Shown: in pieces, positions 52,302 to 63,300 of the stretch | Position numbering within the stretch: the first letter of the stretch is position 1 | Layout of the letters: the number at the start of each line of letters is the position of its first letter | Translations under genes and position numbers: made by a program | From: Neorhizobium vignae | Lineage (GTDB): Bacteria; Pseudomonadota; Alphaproteobacteria; Rhizobiales; Rhizobiaceae | Direction of reading: 5' to 3' | Assembly (NCBI RefSeq): GCF_000732195.1 | Contig: NZ_JNNU01000013.1 | Location: forward strand, 62,001 to 126,000 | DNA: 64,000 nucleotides | The notes under the pieces: model-generated | Databases searched by the model: none | Told to the model about the DNA's origin: nothing | Seen by the model: the letters and a program-made list of their open reading frames with translations, nothing else

Positions 52302-53195
52302 ATGAAACGTTTTTTTGCCCGCAATGCGCCGGCCTATGTGTTTCTTCTTCCATGGCTGATCGGATTTTTCCTGCTCGCCCTGGGGCCGATTCTTGCGTCG
52401 CTTTATCTTTCCTTCACCCGCTATGACATGGTGAGCGCGCCCCGATGGATCGGTTGGGGCAATTACGAATACATGTTCACGCGGGACCGGCGCTTCTGGA
52501 AAGCGCTGGAAGTGACGTTTACCTATGTCGCCCTGGCTGTGCCCGCCCGCCTGATCATGGCTCTCGGCGTCGCGATGCTGCTCGACAAGGGTCTGCGCAC
52601 GATCGGCCTTTACCGCGCCATCTTCTATCTGCCGTCCCTGCTCGGCGCTTCCATTGCCATCGCCATCCTGTGGCGGCAGCTTTTCGCTGCCGATGGCGTC
52701 GTCAATCAGGTTCTGGCGATGGTGGGAATTCAGGGAGCCTCGTGGATCACCGATCCCGATACCTCACTTTATACGCTGGTGGTGCTGGCCATGTGGCAGT
52801 TCGGCTCGCCTATGCTGATCTTTCTGGCGGGCCTGCGCGGCATACCGCGCGATCTTTACGAGGCGGCGGAAATCGACGGGACGCCCGGCTGGCGGCAATT
52901 CACCCGCATCACCTTGCCGCTTCTTGCTCCGGTGATCTTCTTCAATCTGGTGCTGCAGACCATCGATTCCTTCAAGACCTTTTCCAGCGCCTTCATTATC
53001 TCCAACGGCACCGGCGCTCCGGCGGACAGCCTCCTGTTTTATACGGTCTACCTGTTCAACGAGGCCTTCAAATTCTTCCGCATGGGTTATGCATCGGCGC
53101 TTGCCTGGTTCCTGCTGGTCATCATAGCGACCTTTACCGCGATCGCTTTCTTCACTTCCAAATATTGGGTGCACTATGAAAACGAGCGCGACTGA
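52302..53195 (+). CDS. Sugar ABC transporter permease 1 (MalF-like)
   Basis: A 297-aa permease with six membrane segments, beginning NAPAYVFLLPWLIGFFLLALGPILASLYLS. The EAA motif is YEAAEIDGTPGWRQFTRITLPLLAP (about residues 186-210). It overlaps the next permease by 20 bp. Confidence 0.9.
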   Translation: MKRFFARNAPAYVFLLPWLIGFFLLALGPILASLYLSFTRYDMVSAPRWIGWGNYEYMFTRDRRFWKALEVTFTYVALAVPARLIMALGVAMLLDKGLRTIGLYRAIFYLPSLLGASIAIAILWRQLFAADGVVNQVLAMVGIQGASWITDPDTSLYTLVVLAMWQFGSPMLIFLAGLRGIPRDLYEAAEIDGTPGWRQFTRITLPLLAPVIFFNLVLQTIDSFKTFSSAFIISNGTGAPADSLLFYTVYLFNEAFKFFRMGYASALAWFLLVIIATFTAIAFFTSKYWVHYENERD

Positions 53196-54093
53196 GCTGG
53201 AGCTCGCAATCCAGATGGACGAGGCCGCGCGCGTAGCTCACCAGCTGCGGCTGAAGCGCGACAGACAAGACCGCAACGGCCGGATCCTGAAGCATATCTT
53301 CCTGATCATCGTGTCATGCGTCATGCTCTATCCGCTGTTCTGGCTGCTCGCTTCCTCCTTCAAGCCGGAAAACGAGATCTTCGGCAGCCTGACGCTCTGG
53401 CCTTCCGAGTTTCAGTTCGAGAACTACACGAAAGGCTGGTACGCCCTGCCGATTTCCTTCACGGTCTTCTACGTGAACTCGGCAATCGTCACAGGCCTGT
53501 CGGTGATCGGCAATCTGGTCTCCTGCTCGTTCGCGGCCTATGCCTTCGCACGGCTGAACTTCAACGGGCGCAGCTTCTTCTTCGCGCTGATGATGATGAC
53601 CCTGATGATCCCCTATCACGTGGTTCTCATCCCTCAATATGTTCAGTTCCTGAATCTCGGCTGGGTCGACACCTATCTTCCTTTGGTGGTGCCGCGCTTC
53701 CTTGCCTCCGATGCCTTTTTCATCTTTCTGATGGTGCAGTTCTTTCGGCAGCTGCCCCGTGAGTTGGACGAAGCCGCCATGATCGACGGCTGTTCGCCCT
53801 TCAAGATCTATTGGGCAATCATATTGCCGCTTTCGCTGCCAGCCATGGGCACGGCGGCGATCTTTTCGCTGATCTGGGTTTGGGAGGATTTCCTCGCCCC
53901 GCTCATCTACCTCAACGACATCAAGAGCTACACCGTGCCACTGGCGCTTCGCCTCTTCCTTGATCAGGAAGGGCAGTCCGCCTACGGCCAGATGTTCGCG
54001 ATGTCGGTTCTTTCACTGGTCCCGGTCGTCATCTTCTTCGTCCTGTTCCAGAAACTCATCGTGCGCGGCATCGCCACCTCCGGAATGAAATAG
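53176..54093 (+). CDS. Sugar ABC transporter permease 2 (MalG-like)
   Basis: A 305-aa permease. A 35-residue charged N-terminus precedes HIFLIIVSCVMLYPLFWLLASSFKPENEIF. The EAA motif is LDEAAMIDGCSPFKIYWAIILPLSLP (about residues 196-221). It starts within the last 20 bases of the first permease gene and is followed after 12 bp by the ATPase gene. Confidence 0.9.
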   Translation: MKTSATELELAIQMDEAARVAHQLRLKRDRQDRNGRILKHIFLIIVSCVMLYPLFWLLASSFKPENEIFGSLTLWPSEFQFENYTKGWYALPISFTVFYVNSAIVTGLSVIGNLVSCSFAAYAFARLNFNGRSFFFALMMMTLMIPYHVVLIPQYVQFLNLGWVDTYLPLVVPRFLASDAFFIFLMVQFFRQLPRELDEAAMIDGCSPFKIYWAIILPLSLPAMGTAAIFSLIWVWEDFLAPLIYLNDIKSYTVPLALRLFLDQEGQSAYGQMFAMSVLSLVPVVIFFVLFQKLIVRGIATSGMK

Positions 54094-54105
54094 GGAACAA
54101 GACGC

Positions 54106-55200
54106 ATGGCAGGATTGACGCTTCGAAACGTCGGCAAGCGCTATGGAGCGCTGTCCATCATCCAGGGGCTGAATCTGGACATCCACGACGGGGAGTTTCT
54201 TGTTCTCGTCGGCCCATCGGGCTGCGGAAAGTCGACGCTCCTGCGGATGATCGCGGGCCTCGAAGACATCACCGAAGGAACGATCTCGATCGGCGGCAAG
54301 GTCGTTAACGATTTGCCCGCTTCGAAGCGTGAGCTTTCCATGGTCTTTCAAAGCTACGCTCTCTATCCGCATATGAGCGTGCGAAAGAACCTGGCTTTCG
54401 GCCTTCAGAACTTCAAGGTATCGCGCTCCGAGGTGGAGCGGCGGGTGGCAGACGCCGCGCGTATCCTGCAGATCGAGCAGCTTATGGACCGCAAGCCGCG
54501 CCAGCTTTCGGGTGGCCAGAAGCAACGCGTCGCCATCGGCAGGTCGATCGTGCGCGAACCGCAGCTTTTCCTGTTCGACGAGCCGCTTTCCAATCTGGAC
54601 GCGGAACTGCGCGTGCAGATGCGGGCGGAACTGGCTTCGCTCTACGCCCGCCTCGGCACCACCATGATCTATGTGACCCATGACCAGGTGGAAGCGATGA
54701 CCATGGCAAGCCGGATCGTGGTCCTGCGGGGTGGCAAGATCGAGCAGCTCGGCACGCCCCAGGAACTCTACACGCGACCGCAAAACCTCTTCGTGGCGGG
54801 TTTCATCGGTTCTCCGAAGATCAACATGCTGCAGGCGAAAGCGACGCGCGAAGCGGGCAGGACCGTGGTATCGGTGGCCGGCATGCCCGATTTTGCGATC
54901 GCCGAGCTTCCGACCGACGATCAGGCCCTGACTTTATGCGTGCGGCCTTCGTCTCTACGCATCGGCAATGGCGATGTCACAGGCCAAGGCACGATCCGGC
55001 TGGTGGAATACCTTGGCAGCGAGACCCTGTTGCATATCACCCTGTCTTCAGGCCAGGTGCTGCTGGCCAGCGACAATGGACGGACGCCTTACCGAATGGG
55101 TGATCCGGTCGCCATCGGTTTCGACCTCTCCGACCTCCACTATTTCGATGGCGCAGGAAAACGCATCGAACCCACCCAGAAAGAAAGCCAAGCACAGTGA
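54106..55200 (+). CDS. Sugar ABC transporter ATPase (UgpC/MalK-like)
   Basis: A 364-aa ATPase with Walker A GPSGCGKST, signature LSGGQKQRVAIGR, Walker B LFLFDEPLSNLD and a C-terminal regulatory OB-fold domain from about residue 240. It overlaps the first Gfo/Idh/MocA gene by 4 bp (GTGA). It energises the two permeases. Confidence 0.92.
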   Translation: MAGLTLRNVGKRYGALSIIQGLNLDIHDGEFLVLVGPSGCGKSTLLRMIAGLEDITEGTISIGGKVVNDLPASKRELSMVFQSYALYPHMSVRKNLAFGLQNFKVSRSEVERRVADAARILQIEQLMDRKPRQLSGGQKQRVAIGRSIVREPQLFLFDEPLSNLDAELRVQMRAELASLYARLGTTMIYVTHDQVEAMTMASRIVVLRGGKIEQLGTPQELYTRPQNLFVAGFIGSPKINMLQAKATREAGRTVVSVAGMPDFAIAELPTDDQALTLCVRPSSLRIGNGDVTGQGTIRLVEYLGSETLLHITLSSGQVLLASDNGRTPYRMGDPVAIGFDLSDLHYFDGAGKRIEPTQKESQAQ

Positions 55201-56492
55201 AGATCGCCATTGTTGGATGCGGTTCACGGCATCAGATGTTCCGCAATTCCGTTGTTGAAGATTATGCCGACAGACATGAGATTGTTGCACTCTGCGATAG
55301 CAACGCGCATCGTCTCGGCGAAGCGGCCCAAGCGGCCTCAAAGCCCGGAACGAACGGTGTCGCCACCTACCTCGCCGCCGATTTCGACCGGCTGATTGCG
55401 GAACAGAAGCCGGATACGGTCGTCGTCGCAACGCCTGATTTCCTGCATGCCGATTACATCGTTCGTGCCTTCGAGGCCGGCTGCGACGTCATCTGCGAAA
55501 AGCCGCTGACAATCGATCTCAGCCGTCTCAAGCAGATCGTCGATGCCCAGGCGCGCACCGGCCGAAAGGTCACCGTGACCTTCAACTACCGCTATTCGCC
55601 GGCACGCACCCAGATCAAGGAACTTATTTCATCGGGAGCGATCGGCACGGTAACGGCGGTCGATTTCCGCTGGCACCTCGACCGGGTTCACGGTGCAGAT
55701 TATTTCCGCCGCTGGCACCGCCAAAAGGAGAATTCGGGCGGGCTCCTGGTCCACAAATCGACCCACCATTTCGATCTTCTCAATTGGTGGCTGGGAACCG
55801 CGCCGACGGAAGTCCTGGCCTCCGGCCGGCGCGTCTTTTATCGGCCGGAAACGGCGGTGGACCTTGGTCTCGCGGGCCGTGGGCCACGCTGCAGCGACTG
55901 TCCCGTGGCCCACAAGTGCGATTTCCGGCTCGACCTTGCAGCCGACGAAAACCTGCGCAAACTCTACGTGGAGGCTGAGCACGAAGACGGCTATTTCCGA
56001 GACCTTTGCGTATTCGATGAAGAGATCGGCATCGAGGATACGATGCAGGCGCATATCCGCTACGCCTCGGGCGTCACCGCCAATTACACCCTGACTGCCT
56101 ATTCCCCCTGGGAAGGGCTGGAAATCAAGTTTCAGGGTACCAAGGGCGACATCACCCATCGCCATGTCGAGGTCCACGGGGTGTTCGGCGGTAAACGCGC
56201 CCATGCGGATGAAGATGCGATCACCACGGAACTTCACCTGGCCGGCGAGCCTCCCCGCCAGCTTGCCGTTCCGAAGGCAACAGGGGATCACGGCGGCGCG
56301 GATCCGGTCATGCTGGGGTATATCTTCGATCCGGAAAGCATGCAGCCCGACCCCTACGGCCGTGCCTCCGATCATGTCGCCGGCGCCTGGTCCATCCTGA
56401 CCGGCATCGCCGCCAACGCTTCCATCGAAACGGGCTCGTTGGTCAACATACAATCGATGCTTCGCGCTCGCGGCATCCACCTGAACAGGTAG
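55197..56492 (+). CDS. Gfo/Idh/MocA-family oxidoreductase 1, with Cys-rich insert
   Basis: A 431-aa NAD(P)-dependent sugar oxidoreductase, longer than the usual 330-390 aa. IAIVGCGSRHQMF begins the Rossmann fold, CEKPLTIDLSRL is the EKP motif and SGGLLVHKSTHHFDLLNWWLG holds the likely catalytic His. Near residues 230-250 is PRCSDCPVAHKCDF, with three closely spaced Cys that could bind metal. The start is GTG 55197, overlapping the ATPase stop. It is the first of three related genes. Confidence 0.88.
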   Translation: MKIAIVGCGSRHQMFRNSVVEDYADRHEIVALCDSNAHRLGEAAQAASKPGTNGVATYLAADFDRLIAEQKPDTVVVATPDFLHADYIVRAFEAGCDVICEKPLTIDLSRLKQIVDAQARTGRKVTVTFNYRYSPARTQIKELISSGAIGTVTAVDFRWHLDRVHGADYFRRWHRQKENSGGLLVHKSTHHFDLLNWWLGTAPTEVLASGRRVFYRPETAVDLGLAGRGPRCSDCPVAHKCDFRLDLAADENLRKLYVEAEHEDGYFRDLCVFDEEIGIEDTMQAHIRYASGVTANYTLTAYSPWEGLEIKFQGTKGDITHRHVEVHGVFGGKRAHADEDAITTELHLAGEPPRQLAVPKATGDHGGADPVMLGYIFDPESMQPDPYGRASDHVAGAWSILTGIAANASIETGSLVNIQSMLRARGIHLNR

Positions 56493-56497
56493 TTCCC

Positions 56498-57520
56498 ATG
56501 GCTTTCAACCTTCGCATCGGCGTCATCGGCATCGACCACGGACATATCTACGGGATGATCAACGGCATGCTGGATGCCGGCGTCACGCTCGTTGCATGGA
56601 CAACCGGCGAGGAGACCCCGGAGACAGTCCGCAAGACGTTCCAGGAAACCTATCCGGATCTGCCCGCCCGCTCGATGCAGGCCATCCTCGACGACGAAAG
56701 CATTTCCCTTGTCCTTTTGTCCGGGATCAACAGCGAGCGCGCTGACGTCGCGGTGGCAGCGATGTCGCACGGCAAGGACGTTCTGGTCGACAAACCCGGC
56801 TGCACCAGCCTGGAACAGCTGGCAGACATCCAACGCACCGTCGGGGAGACCGGGCGACGTTGGGTCGTGTCCTTTTCGGAACGCGTCTCAGTCGAGAGCG
56901 CCACTCTGGCGGATCAGTTGATTACTGAGGGTCGGATCGGCAAGGTGGCTCAAACGGTTGGCCTTGGGCCGCATCGCCTGAATGCCCATCTCAGGCCGGA
57001 TTGGTTTTGGGACCGGACCCGCTGCGGCGGGATTCTTGCCGACATCTGCGCCCACCAGTTCGACCAGTTCCTCCATTATACCGGATCGACCGAGGCCCGC
57101 ATTGTTTCCGCCCATGTGACCAATGTCGCAAATCCGGATCGGCCTGCATTTCAAGATTTCGGCGAAGTGCTGCTGGAGGGCAATGGCGGGCGTGGTTACG
57201 CCCGCGTCGACTGGCTGACGCCGGACGGTCTTCCTGTCTGGGGCGACGGCAGGATGACCATTCTGGGGACGGAAGGTTATATCGAGCTGCGCAAATACAT
57301 CGATATCGCCGGTCGCGACGGTCAGGACCACGTTTTTGTCGTCGATAAGTCGGGCGTGCAGCGTTTCGAGGCGAGAGGCTCCGGAAAGCCCTTCTTCGCC
57401 CGCCTGGTTGCCGATGTGGAAAGGCGCACCGAGACGGCCATGGCCCAGTCCCATGCGTTGCTTGCAACCCGGTTGGGACTGCAGGCGCAACTCATCGCCG
57501 AAGAGAAATTAGACCGATGA
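56498..57520 (+). CDS. Gfo/Idh/MocA-family oxidoreductase 2 (divergent)
   Basis: A 340-aa relative of the previous protein. The nucleotide-binding loop is altered (IGVIGIDHGHIYGMINGM, not GxGxxG) and the EKP motif is replaced by VDKPGCTSLE, so cofactor use may differ. The catalytic-region motif CGGILADICAHQFDQFLHYTG is kept. It starts 5 bp after the first oxidoreductase gene. Confidence 0.86.
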   Translation: MAFNLRIGVIGIDHGHIYGMINGMLDAGVTLVAWTTGEETPETVRKTFQETYPDLPARSMQAILDDESISLVLLSGINSERADVAVAAMSHGKDVLVDKPGCTSLEQLADIQRTVGETGRRWVVSFSERVSVESATLADQLITEGRIGKVAQTVGLGPHRLNAHLRPDWFWDRTRCGGILADICAHQFDQFLHYTGSTEARIVSAHVTNVANPDRPAFQDFGEVLLEGNGGRGYARVDWLTPDGLPVWGDGRMTILGTEGYIELRKYIDIAGRDGQDHVFVVDKSGVQRFEARGSGKPFFARLVADVERRTETAMAQSHALLATRLGLQAQLIAEEKLDR

Positions 57521-58587
57521 CGAAACGCATCCGTGTCGCCGTGATCGGCGCGGGTATAGGCAAGGCGCATATCGCCGCTTATGCGCAACTGGCCGATCTT
57601 TTCGACGTCCGCTACGTCTGCGACCTCAACCTGGCTCGCGCCGAGGACGCGGCGCAGCAGGCTCCGGGCAGCCGGGTCGTTTCCGACATCAACGAGGTCT
57701 TCTCCGACCCCTCCGTGGATCTGGTCGACATCTGCCTGCCGCCGCAACTGCATGCGTCGATGACGCTTGCCGCACTGGAAGCAGGAAAGCATGTGGTCTG
57801 CGAAAAGCCCCTTGCCGGTTCAATAACCGAGGTGCGCCGCATCACTGAGCTTTCCGCACGAACGGGGCGGCAGGTCTTTCCCGTATTCCAGTATCGCTAT
57901 GGCGCCGGCTATCGGGCAGCACATGAATTGAAGGTCCGGGGTCTCCTGGGCCGGCCTTACGTGGTGGCACTGGAAACACATTGGCAACGCGGATCCGATT
58001 ATTACGCAGAGCGCTGGCGGGGCACGTGGAAAGGCGAGCTCGGCGGCGTGCTCGTCAGTCATGCATGTCATATCCACAATCTGGCGACTCATCTCGTGGG
58101 AGATGTCGTCAAGGTTGCTGCCTTCCTTGATACCCGCGTCAATCCGATCGAGACCGAAGATTGTGCCGTGCTTTCGATGCGCACTGCAACGGGGGCGCTG
58201 ATCACGTCCTCAATCACCTTGGGTGCCGCCGGAAACAGTTCGCGGCTGAGGATGTGTTTCGAGCATGTCACCGTCACGTCGGGCACGGAACCCTATCAGA
58301 TAGGGGCAGGACCGTGGAAGTTCGACGCCACCGACGCATCGCGGCAGCCCGAGATCGACGCGGCAACTCAAGATCTACCCGACGTCCGGCCACGATTTCC
58401 GGGACTATTCTCAGATGTCCATGCACGTCTTACCGGCGAACCTGACCTCTACCTGCCGTCGCTTCAGGAAAGCTATCACTCGATCGAGCTTGTTACGGCC
58501 ATCTACGCATCGGCAAGGGAAGGCCGGATCGTACGCCTGCCGCTTTCCGCGGACCACCCCCTCGCCGCAGGCTGGCTGCCGGTCTGA
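57517..58587 (+). CDS. Gfo/Idh/MocA-family oxidoreductase 3
   Basis: A 356-aa family member with the classic loop AVIGAGIGKAHIAAY, the EKP motif VVCEKPLAGSITEV and GGVLVSHACHIHNLATHLVGDV for the catalytic region. ATG 57517 overlaps the previous stop by 4 bp. It ends the eight-gene operon. With the two other oxidoreductases it could oxidise and rearrange the sugar released by the hydrolase (inference). Confidence 0.88.
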   Translation: MTKRIRVAVIGAGIGKAHIAAYAQLADLFDVRYVCDLNLARAEDAAQQAPGSRVVSDINEVFSDPSVDLVDICLPPQLHASMTLAALEAGKHVVCEKPLAGSITEVRRITELSARTGRQVFPVFQYRYGAGYRAAHELKVRGLLGRPYVVALETHWQRGSDYYAERWRGTWKGELGGVLVSHACHIHNLATHLVGDVVKVAAFLDTRVNPIETEDCAVLSMRTATGALITSSITLGAAGNSSRLRMCFEHVTVTSGTEPYQIGAGPWKFDATDASRQPEIDAATQDLPDVRPRFPGLFSDVHARLTGEPDLYLPSLQESYHSIELVTAIYASAREGRIVRLPLSADHPLAAGWLPV

Positions 58588-58619
58588 ACAGCGCAGACAA
58601 TCGCAGAGCGCGAGGTTGC

Positions 58620-60302
58620 TCAGGCGGCCGTCGCCCGCTCAGCCACCGCGCGATGCACTGCCGTCTGGAGTTGTTCTTGAGTGAACGGTTTCGTCATCCG
58701 CGGAAGATCCGAAAGCTCTTGATCTTCGTGCAGCTCAACATATCCGGAGGCCAGGATCACCGGCAAGCCCGGATAGGAGGCGAGAATCCGGCGTGCCAGT
58801 TCCGCTCCGGTCATGCCCGGCATGGCGTGGTCCGTGATGACGAGGTCGAACTTCCGGTCAGAGCCGAGGATCTCGAGTGCGGCGGCGGCCGAGGATGCCT
58901 CCGTGGCGACATGGCCAAGATCCTCCAGCATTGCCGACGTTCCCATGCTGACGAGTGAATCGTCGTCGACCACCAGCACCGTCAGTGCATGCGGCACATC
59001 GGGAGCAGCGTCCTGCGATGTAGTCTCCGGTGACGCCGCCGCCACCGCAATATTTTCGGCGACCGGCAACCACAAGGACACCGTCGTTCCCTCTCCCTTC
59101 ACGCTCGACAGGTCCAGGATGCCACCCGATTGAGCCGCCAGGCCGTGCACCATGGAAAGGCCCAGACCGGTCCCCTTTCCAAGCCCCTTCGTCGTAAAAA
59201 ACGGCTCGGCCGCGCGGGCCACCGTCGCTTCGTCCATCCCCTCTCCGGTATCGGAAACCGAGATTCGCACGTATCGACCGGCGGCCAGGCGGCCGTGCCT
59301 CGATACATCTTTCTCCTCTGCGGTCACCATGATCGTTCCGCCCCCGATCATCGCGTCCCGCGCGTTCACGAACAGATTAAGGAGAGCAAGTTCGAGCTGA
59401 TTGCTATCGACCAACAACTGCGGAAGTCGCGGCGGAATATCTTTTCCGATATCGACCCCAGGTCCCAGCGCCTTGCTCAGCAGGTCTTGAATGTTTTCGA
59501 AGAGTTCGGCGAAATCGACCGCATGCGGCTTCAGTTCCTGGCGGCGCGCGAATGCCAGCAGCCGTTGGGTCAAAGCCGCGCCGCGCTCGGCCGCCTGTAT
59601 CGCATTGGCGATCAGCCGCTCGCTCTTCTCATCGATGGGAAGCCGCTTCTTCAGGAGGTTCAAGCTACCCAGTACCGCCATCAGCAGATTGTTGAAATCG
59701 TGGGCGACGCCGCCGGTCAGCTGGCCGATCGTGTCCAGCTTTTGCGCCTCGAACAATTGAGCAAGCGCCTCTTCGCGCTCCCGCGTCCTCTGGTCGATCC
59801 GTTCTTCGAGTTCCTCATTGAGCTGACGGAGCTGGTTCGAAGACGCTTCGAGCTCGGCAGTGCGTTCCCGAACCCTATCCTCGAGGTCGGCGTTCAATCG
59901 CTCAAGTTCCCTCGTCTTCCGGTACAGGTCCGCGAATACTCGTACCTTGGCCCGCAGAACCTCCGGAACGATGGGTACGGAGACATAATCGACGGCACCC
60001 GCCGCATAGCCCCGCAGCCGGTCCGGTTCGGCCATCATGACCGCCGACACAAAAATGATCGCGGTATGCTGGTATCGGGGGTGTTCCCTGATCATGCTGA
60101 CGAGCTCGAAGCCATCCTGCTCCGGCATGCAGACATCCACGAGAATGACCGCGATATCGTTGCGCAGGAGATGCTCCAAGGCCTCTCTGCCCGACTGGGC
60201 CTTGATCAGATTCTCGCCAAGTTCCTGCAGCACGACTTCATAGCTGAGGAGCTTTGCTGGCTGATCATCCACGAGGAGGATATTGACGGGGTTCATGGCC
60301 AT
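58620..60302 (-). CDS. Receiver-histidine kinase-receiver hybrid protein
   Basis: A 560-aa soluble protein. The N-terminal receiver (about residues 8-122) has NILLVDDQPAKLL and VILVDVCMPEQDG. A coiled coil (about 125-205) leads to HisKA with GGVAHDFNNLLMAV, an HATPase domain (GTGLGLSMVHGLAAQSGG) and a C-terminal receiver (VLVVDDDSLVSM, DLVITDHAMPGMTG, MTKPFTQ). The start is ATG 60302, or 60296, which has better spacing to AGGGAT. It starts 4 bp after the upstream hybrid kinase stops, so the two are likely cotranscribed and may form a relay. Confidence 0.9.
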   Translation of the reverse strand: MAMNPVNILLVDDQPAKLLSYEVVLQELGENLIKAQSGREALEHLLRNDIAVILVDVCMPEQDGFELVSMIREHPRYQHTAIIFVSAVMMAEPDRLRGYAAGAVDYVSVPIVPEVLRAKVRVFADLYRKTRELERLNADLEDRVRERTAELEASSNQLRQLNEELEERIDQRTREREEALAQLFEAQKLDTIGQLTGGVAHDFNNLLMAVLGSLNLLKKRLPIDEKSERLIANAIQAAERGAALTQRLLAFARRQELKPHAVDFAELFENIQDLLSKALGPGVDIGKDIPPRLPQLLVDSNQLELALLNLFVNARDAMIGGGTIMVTAEEKDVSRHGRLAAGRYVRISVSDTGEGMDEATVARAAEPFFTTKGLGKGTGLGLSMVHGLAAQSGGILDLSSVKGEGTTVSLWLPVAENIAVAAASPETTSQDAAPDVPHALTVLVVDDDSLVSMGTSAMLEDLGHVATEASSAAAALEILGSDRKFDLVITDHAMPGMTGAELARRILASYPGLPVILASGYVELHEDQELSDLPRMTKPFTQEQLQTAVHRAVAERATAA

Positions 60303-60306
60303 ATCC

Positions 60307-63300
60307 CTAGCGATGCAACCACATGCGGAGGGCGGAAAGCAATTGCTCCGTATTGACCGGCTTTGCCAGATAATCCGACGCACCCGCCTCCAGACACTTT
60401 TCGCGGTCTCCCTTCATTGCCTTTGCGGTCAGCGCAAGGATGGGGAGGCGCCGGAACCTGGGGTCCGAGCGGATCACCTGCATCGTTTCGTAACCGTCCA
60501 TTCCAGGCATCATGATGTCCATCAGAACGATCGCAACAGCCGGTTCCCTGTGAATGACGTCAATGGCTTCGCTGCCGGTCGTTGCTGTCAGAACCCTCAT
60601 GCCGCGGCGCTCCAGAACGCTGCTGAGAGCAAAGATATTGCGGGCGTCGTCGTCCACCAGCAGAACGGTCTCCCCAATCAGATCCTCATCGGAACTGTGA
60701 AGTTCTTCAAGCATCGCTTGCTTGGCGGCCGGCATATCGGCAACGACCCGGTGGAGGAAAAGTGCAGTCTCATCGAGGAGACGCTCGGGGGACTCCACAC
60801 CTTTCACGACGACGCTGCGCGCCATCGTATGGAGCTGTGCGTCCTCTTCCGGCGAAAGCTCGCGGCCTGTGAATACCACGACCGGAACCTCGGCAATGTC
60901 ACTGTCGTCGCGGATCCTTTCGAGAACTTCGAAGCCCGACATGTCAGGCAGGGTAAGATCGAGAACGACGCAGTCGGCCGGATCCTGCTTAAGCGCGGCC
61001 AGCGCCTCGGCGCCCGAGCCTACACTTTCGATGTCGATGTCATCATGGCTGAGCAGAGCGGTCACGCTCAGCCGCTCCGCCTCACTGTCTTCAACGAGCA
61101 GAAGCCGCTTGCGACGGGGTTCGGCATAGTTCTTCAGCCGCAGGAATGCCTTTCCGAGGCTGTCGGTGGTTGTGGGCTTGCTCATGAAGGCGAAGGCGCC
61201 GCGTGTGAGGCCATGCTGGCGGTCCTCGTCAAGGCTGATGATCTGGACCGGAATATGCCGCGTCGCCGCGCTCTGCTTGAGCTGGCTCAGCACCGTCCAG
61301 CCGAGCATATCCGGCAGGAAGATGTCGAGGGATATCGCAGCGGGTTTGTATTCCTGCGCAAAATTCAACGCTTCGCTGCCACGCGCAGCCACGAGGACCT
61401 TGAACCCGCTGTCATGGGCGAGATCCACAAGCACGCGGGCGTAATGAGGATCGTCCTCGACGATCAACAGAACCGCATCCCCTGGCTTGATATCGCCGCG
61501 ATCGTCTTCGACCTGTTCTATGGATTTGTCGGCGCGGCGCGCGGCGGCTGCCTCCGCAAGTTGCACGACATTGCTTTGCGCCGGCAGGGATCTCGACGCG
61601 GGGGAAGCGCCAACATATGTCAGCGGCAGGTAGAGTACGAACGTGCTGCCAACACCGGGGGCGCTGCGCAGCTGGATTTCGCCGCCCAGAAGATTCGCGA
61701 GCTCGCGGCTGATCGCTAGACCCAGGCCGGTGCCGCCGTATTTCCGGCTGGTCGAGGCGTCTGCCTGTTGGAACGCCTCGAATATGATGCGCTGCTTTTC
61801 CGGCGGTATGCCGATCCCCGTATCGGTGACCTCGAAGGCAATGACGGAGGGAGCATGTTTGAGAGAAGGATGATCCAGAGACCAGCCTTCCGTCACCGGA
61901 GCGACTTTCAGCGTGACGCCCCCTTGCGCGGTGAACTTGAAGGCGTTGGACAACAGGTTCTTGAGAATCTGCTGCAGCCGCTTGGAGTCGGTGATGATGC
62001 TTCTCGGCACATCTTCGCCGATCTCGACCATGTAGCTGAGATCGCGGTTTTCCGCCTCATGCCGGAACGGCCTCGACATCATCTCCAGCAGGTTTGTGAT
62101 GAATATCTCCTCGGCATCGACCGAAACGGTCCCCGACTCGATTTTGGAGAGGTCGAGAATATCACTGATCAGGTTGAGGAGATCGGTGCCAGCCCCATGG
62201 ATCGTCTTTGCAAACTCCACCTGCTTGCCGGAAAGGTTGCCGTCGGGGTTTTCTCCCAGCTGCTGGCCGAGGATAAGGATCGAGTTGAGCGGCGTGCGCA
62301 GTTCGTGCGACATGTTGGCGAGGAACTCTGACTTGTATTTCGATGTGAGCGCAAGCTCGGTCGCCTTTTCCTCCAGCGCGCGACGGGCCTGCTCGATTTC
62401 CTGGTTCTTCGCCTCGACCTCGACGTTTCGTTCTTCGAGCTGCTGCGCCTTTTGCTCAAGCTGCTCGTTGGTCTGCTGCAACTCCCTCTGCTGCGTCTGA
62501 AGCTCGGTCGCAAGCTGTTGGGATTGTTTGAGCAGGCCTTCCGTCTGCATCGTCGCCTCGATCGAGTTGAGCACGATGCCGATCGAAGTCGTCAGCTGGT
62601 CGAGGAAAGAAAGCTGCAGCTCGGTGAATTCGCCGGCCGAAGCAAGCTCGATCACCGCCTTGACCTGCCCTTCGAAGTGAACCGGCAGAACGATCGCGCT
62701 CTTGGGAAGGGTCGAGAAAACCCCCGAGCTGATGGGAACGACATTGTCGGGAAGGTTGGTAACCAGAATGCGACGGGCATCGATAGCGCATTGCCCCACC
62801 AGGCCCTGACCGAATTCCAGCCGCCGCGGATGTGCCGCACCGACCCCGTCCGCATAACTGGACAGCAGAGACAGGGTTGGCTGGCGATCCTCCGCGTCCA
62901 CCTGATAGATCACGCCTTGATGTGCCCCGACGAGAGGCGCCAGTTCCGAAAGCAGCATTTTCCCGACCAGCGTCAGGTCGCGCTGCCCCTGGAGCATGTT
63001 GGTGAATCTCGCCAGGTTCGTCTTCAGCCAGTCCTGCTCGGTATTCTGCTCCGTCGTCAGGCGCAGGTTGCCGATCATCGTATTGATGTTGTCCTTGAGC
63101 TCGGCAACTTCACCGCGCGCTTCCACCTGGATCGACCGCGTCAAGTCGCCCTTGGTTACGGCGGTTGCGACCTCGGCGATAGCACGGACCTGGGTGGTCA
63201 GGTTGGCCGCGAGCAGATTGACGTTACCGGTCAGGTCTTTCCATGTACCGGCGGTGCCCGGCACGTTCGCCTGACCGCCGAGGCGGCCTTCGACGCCAAC

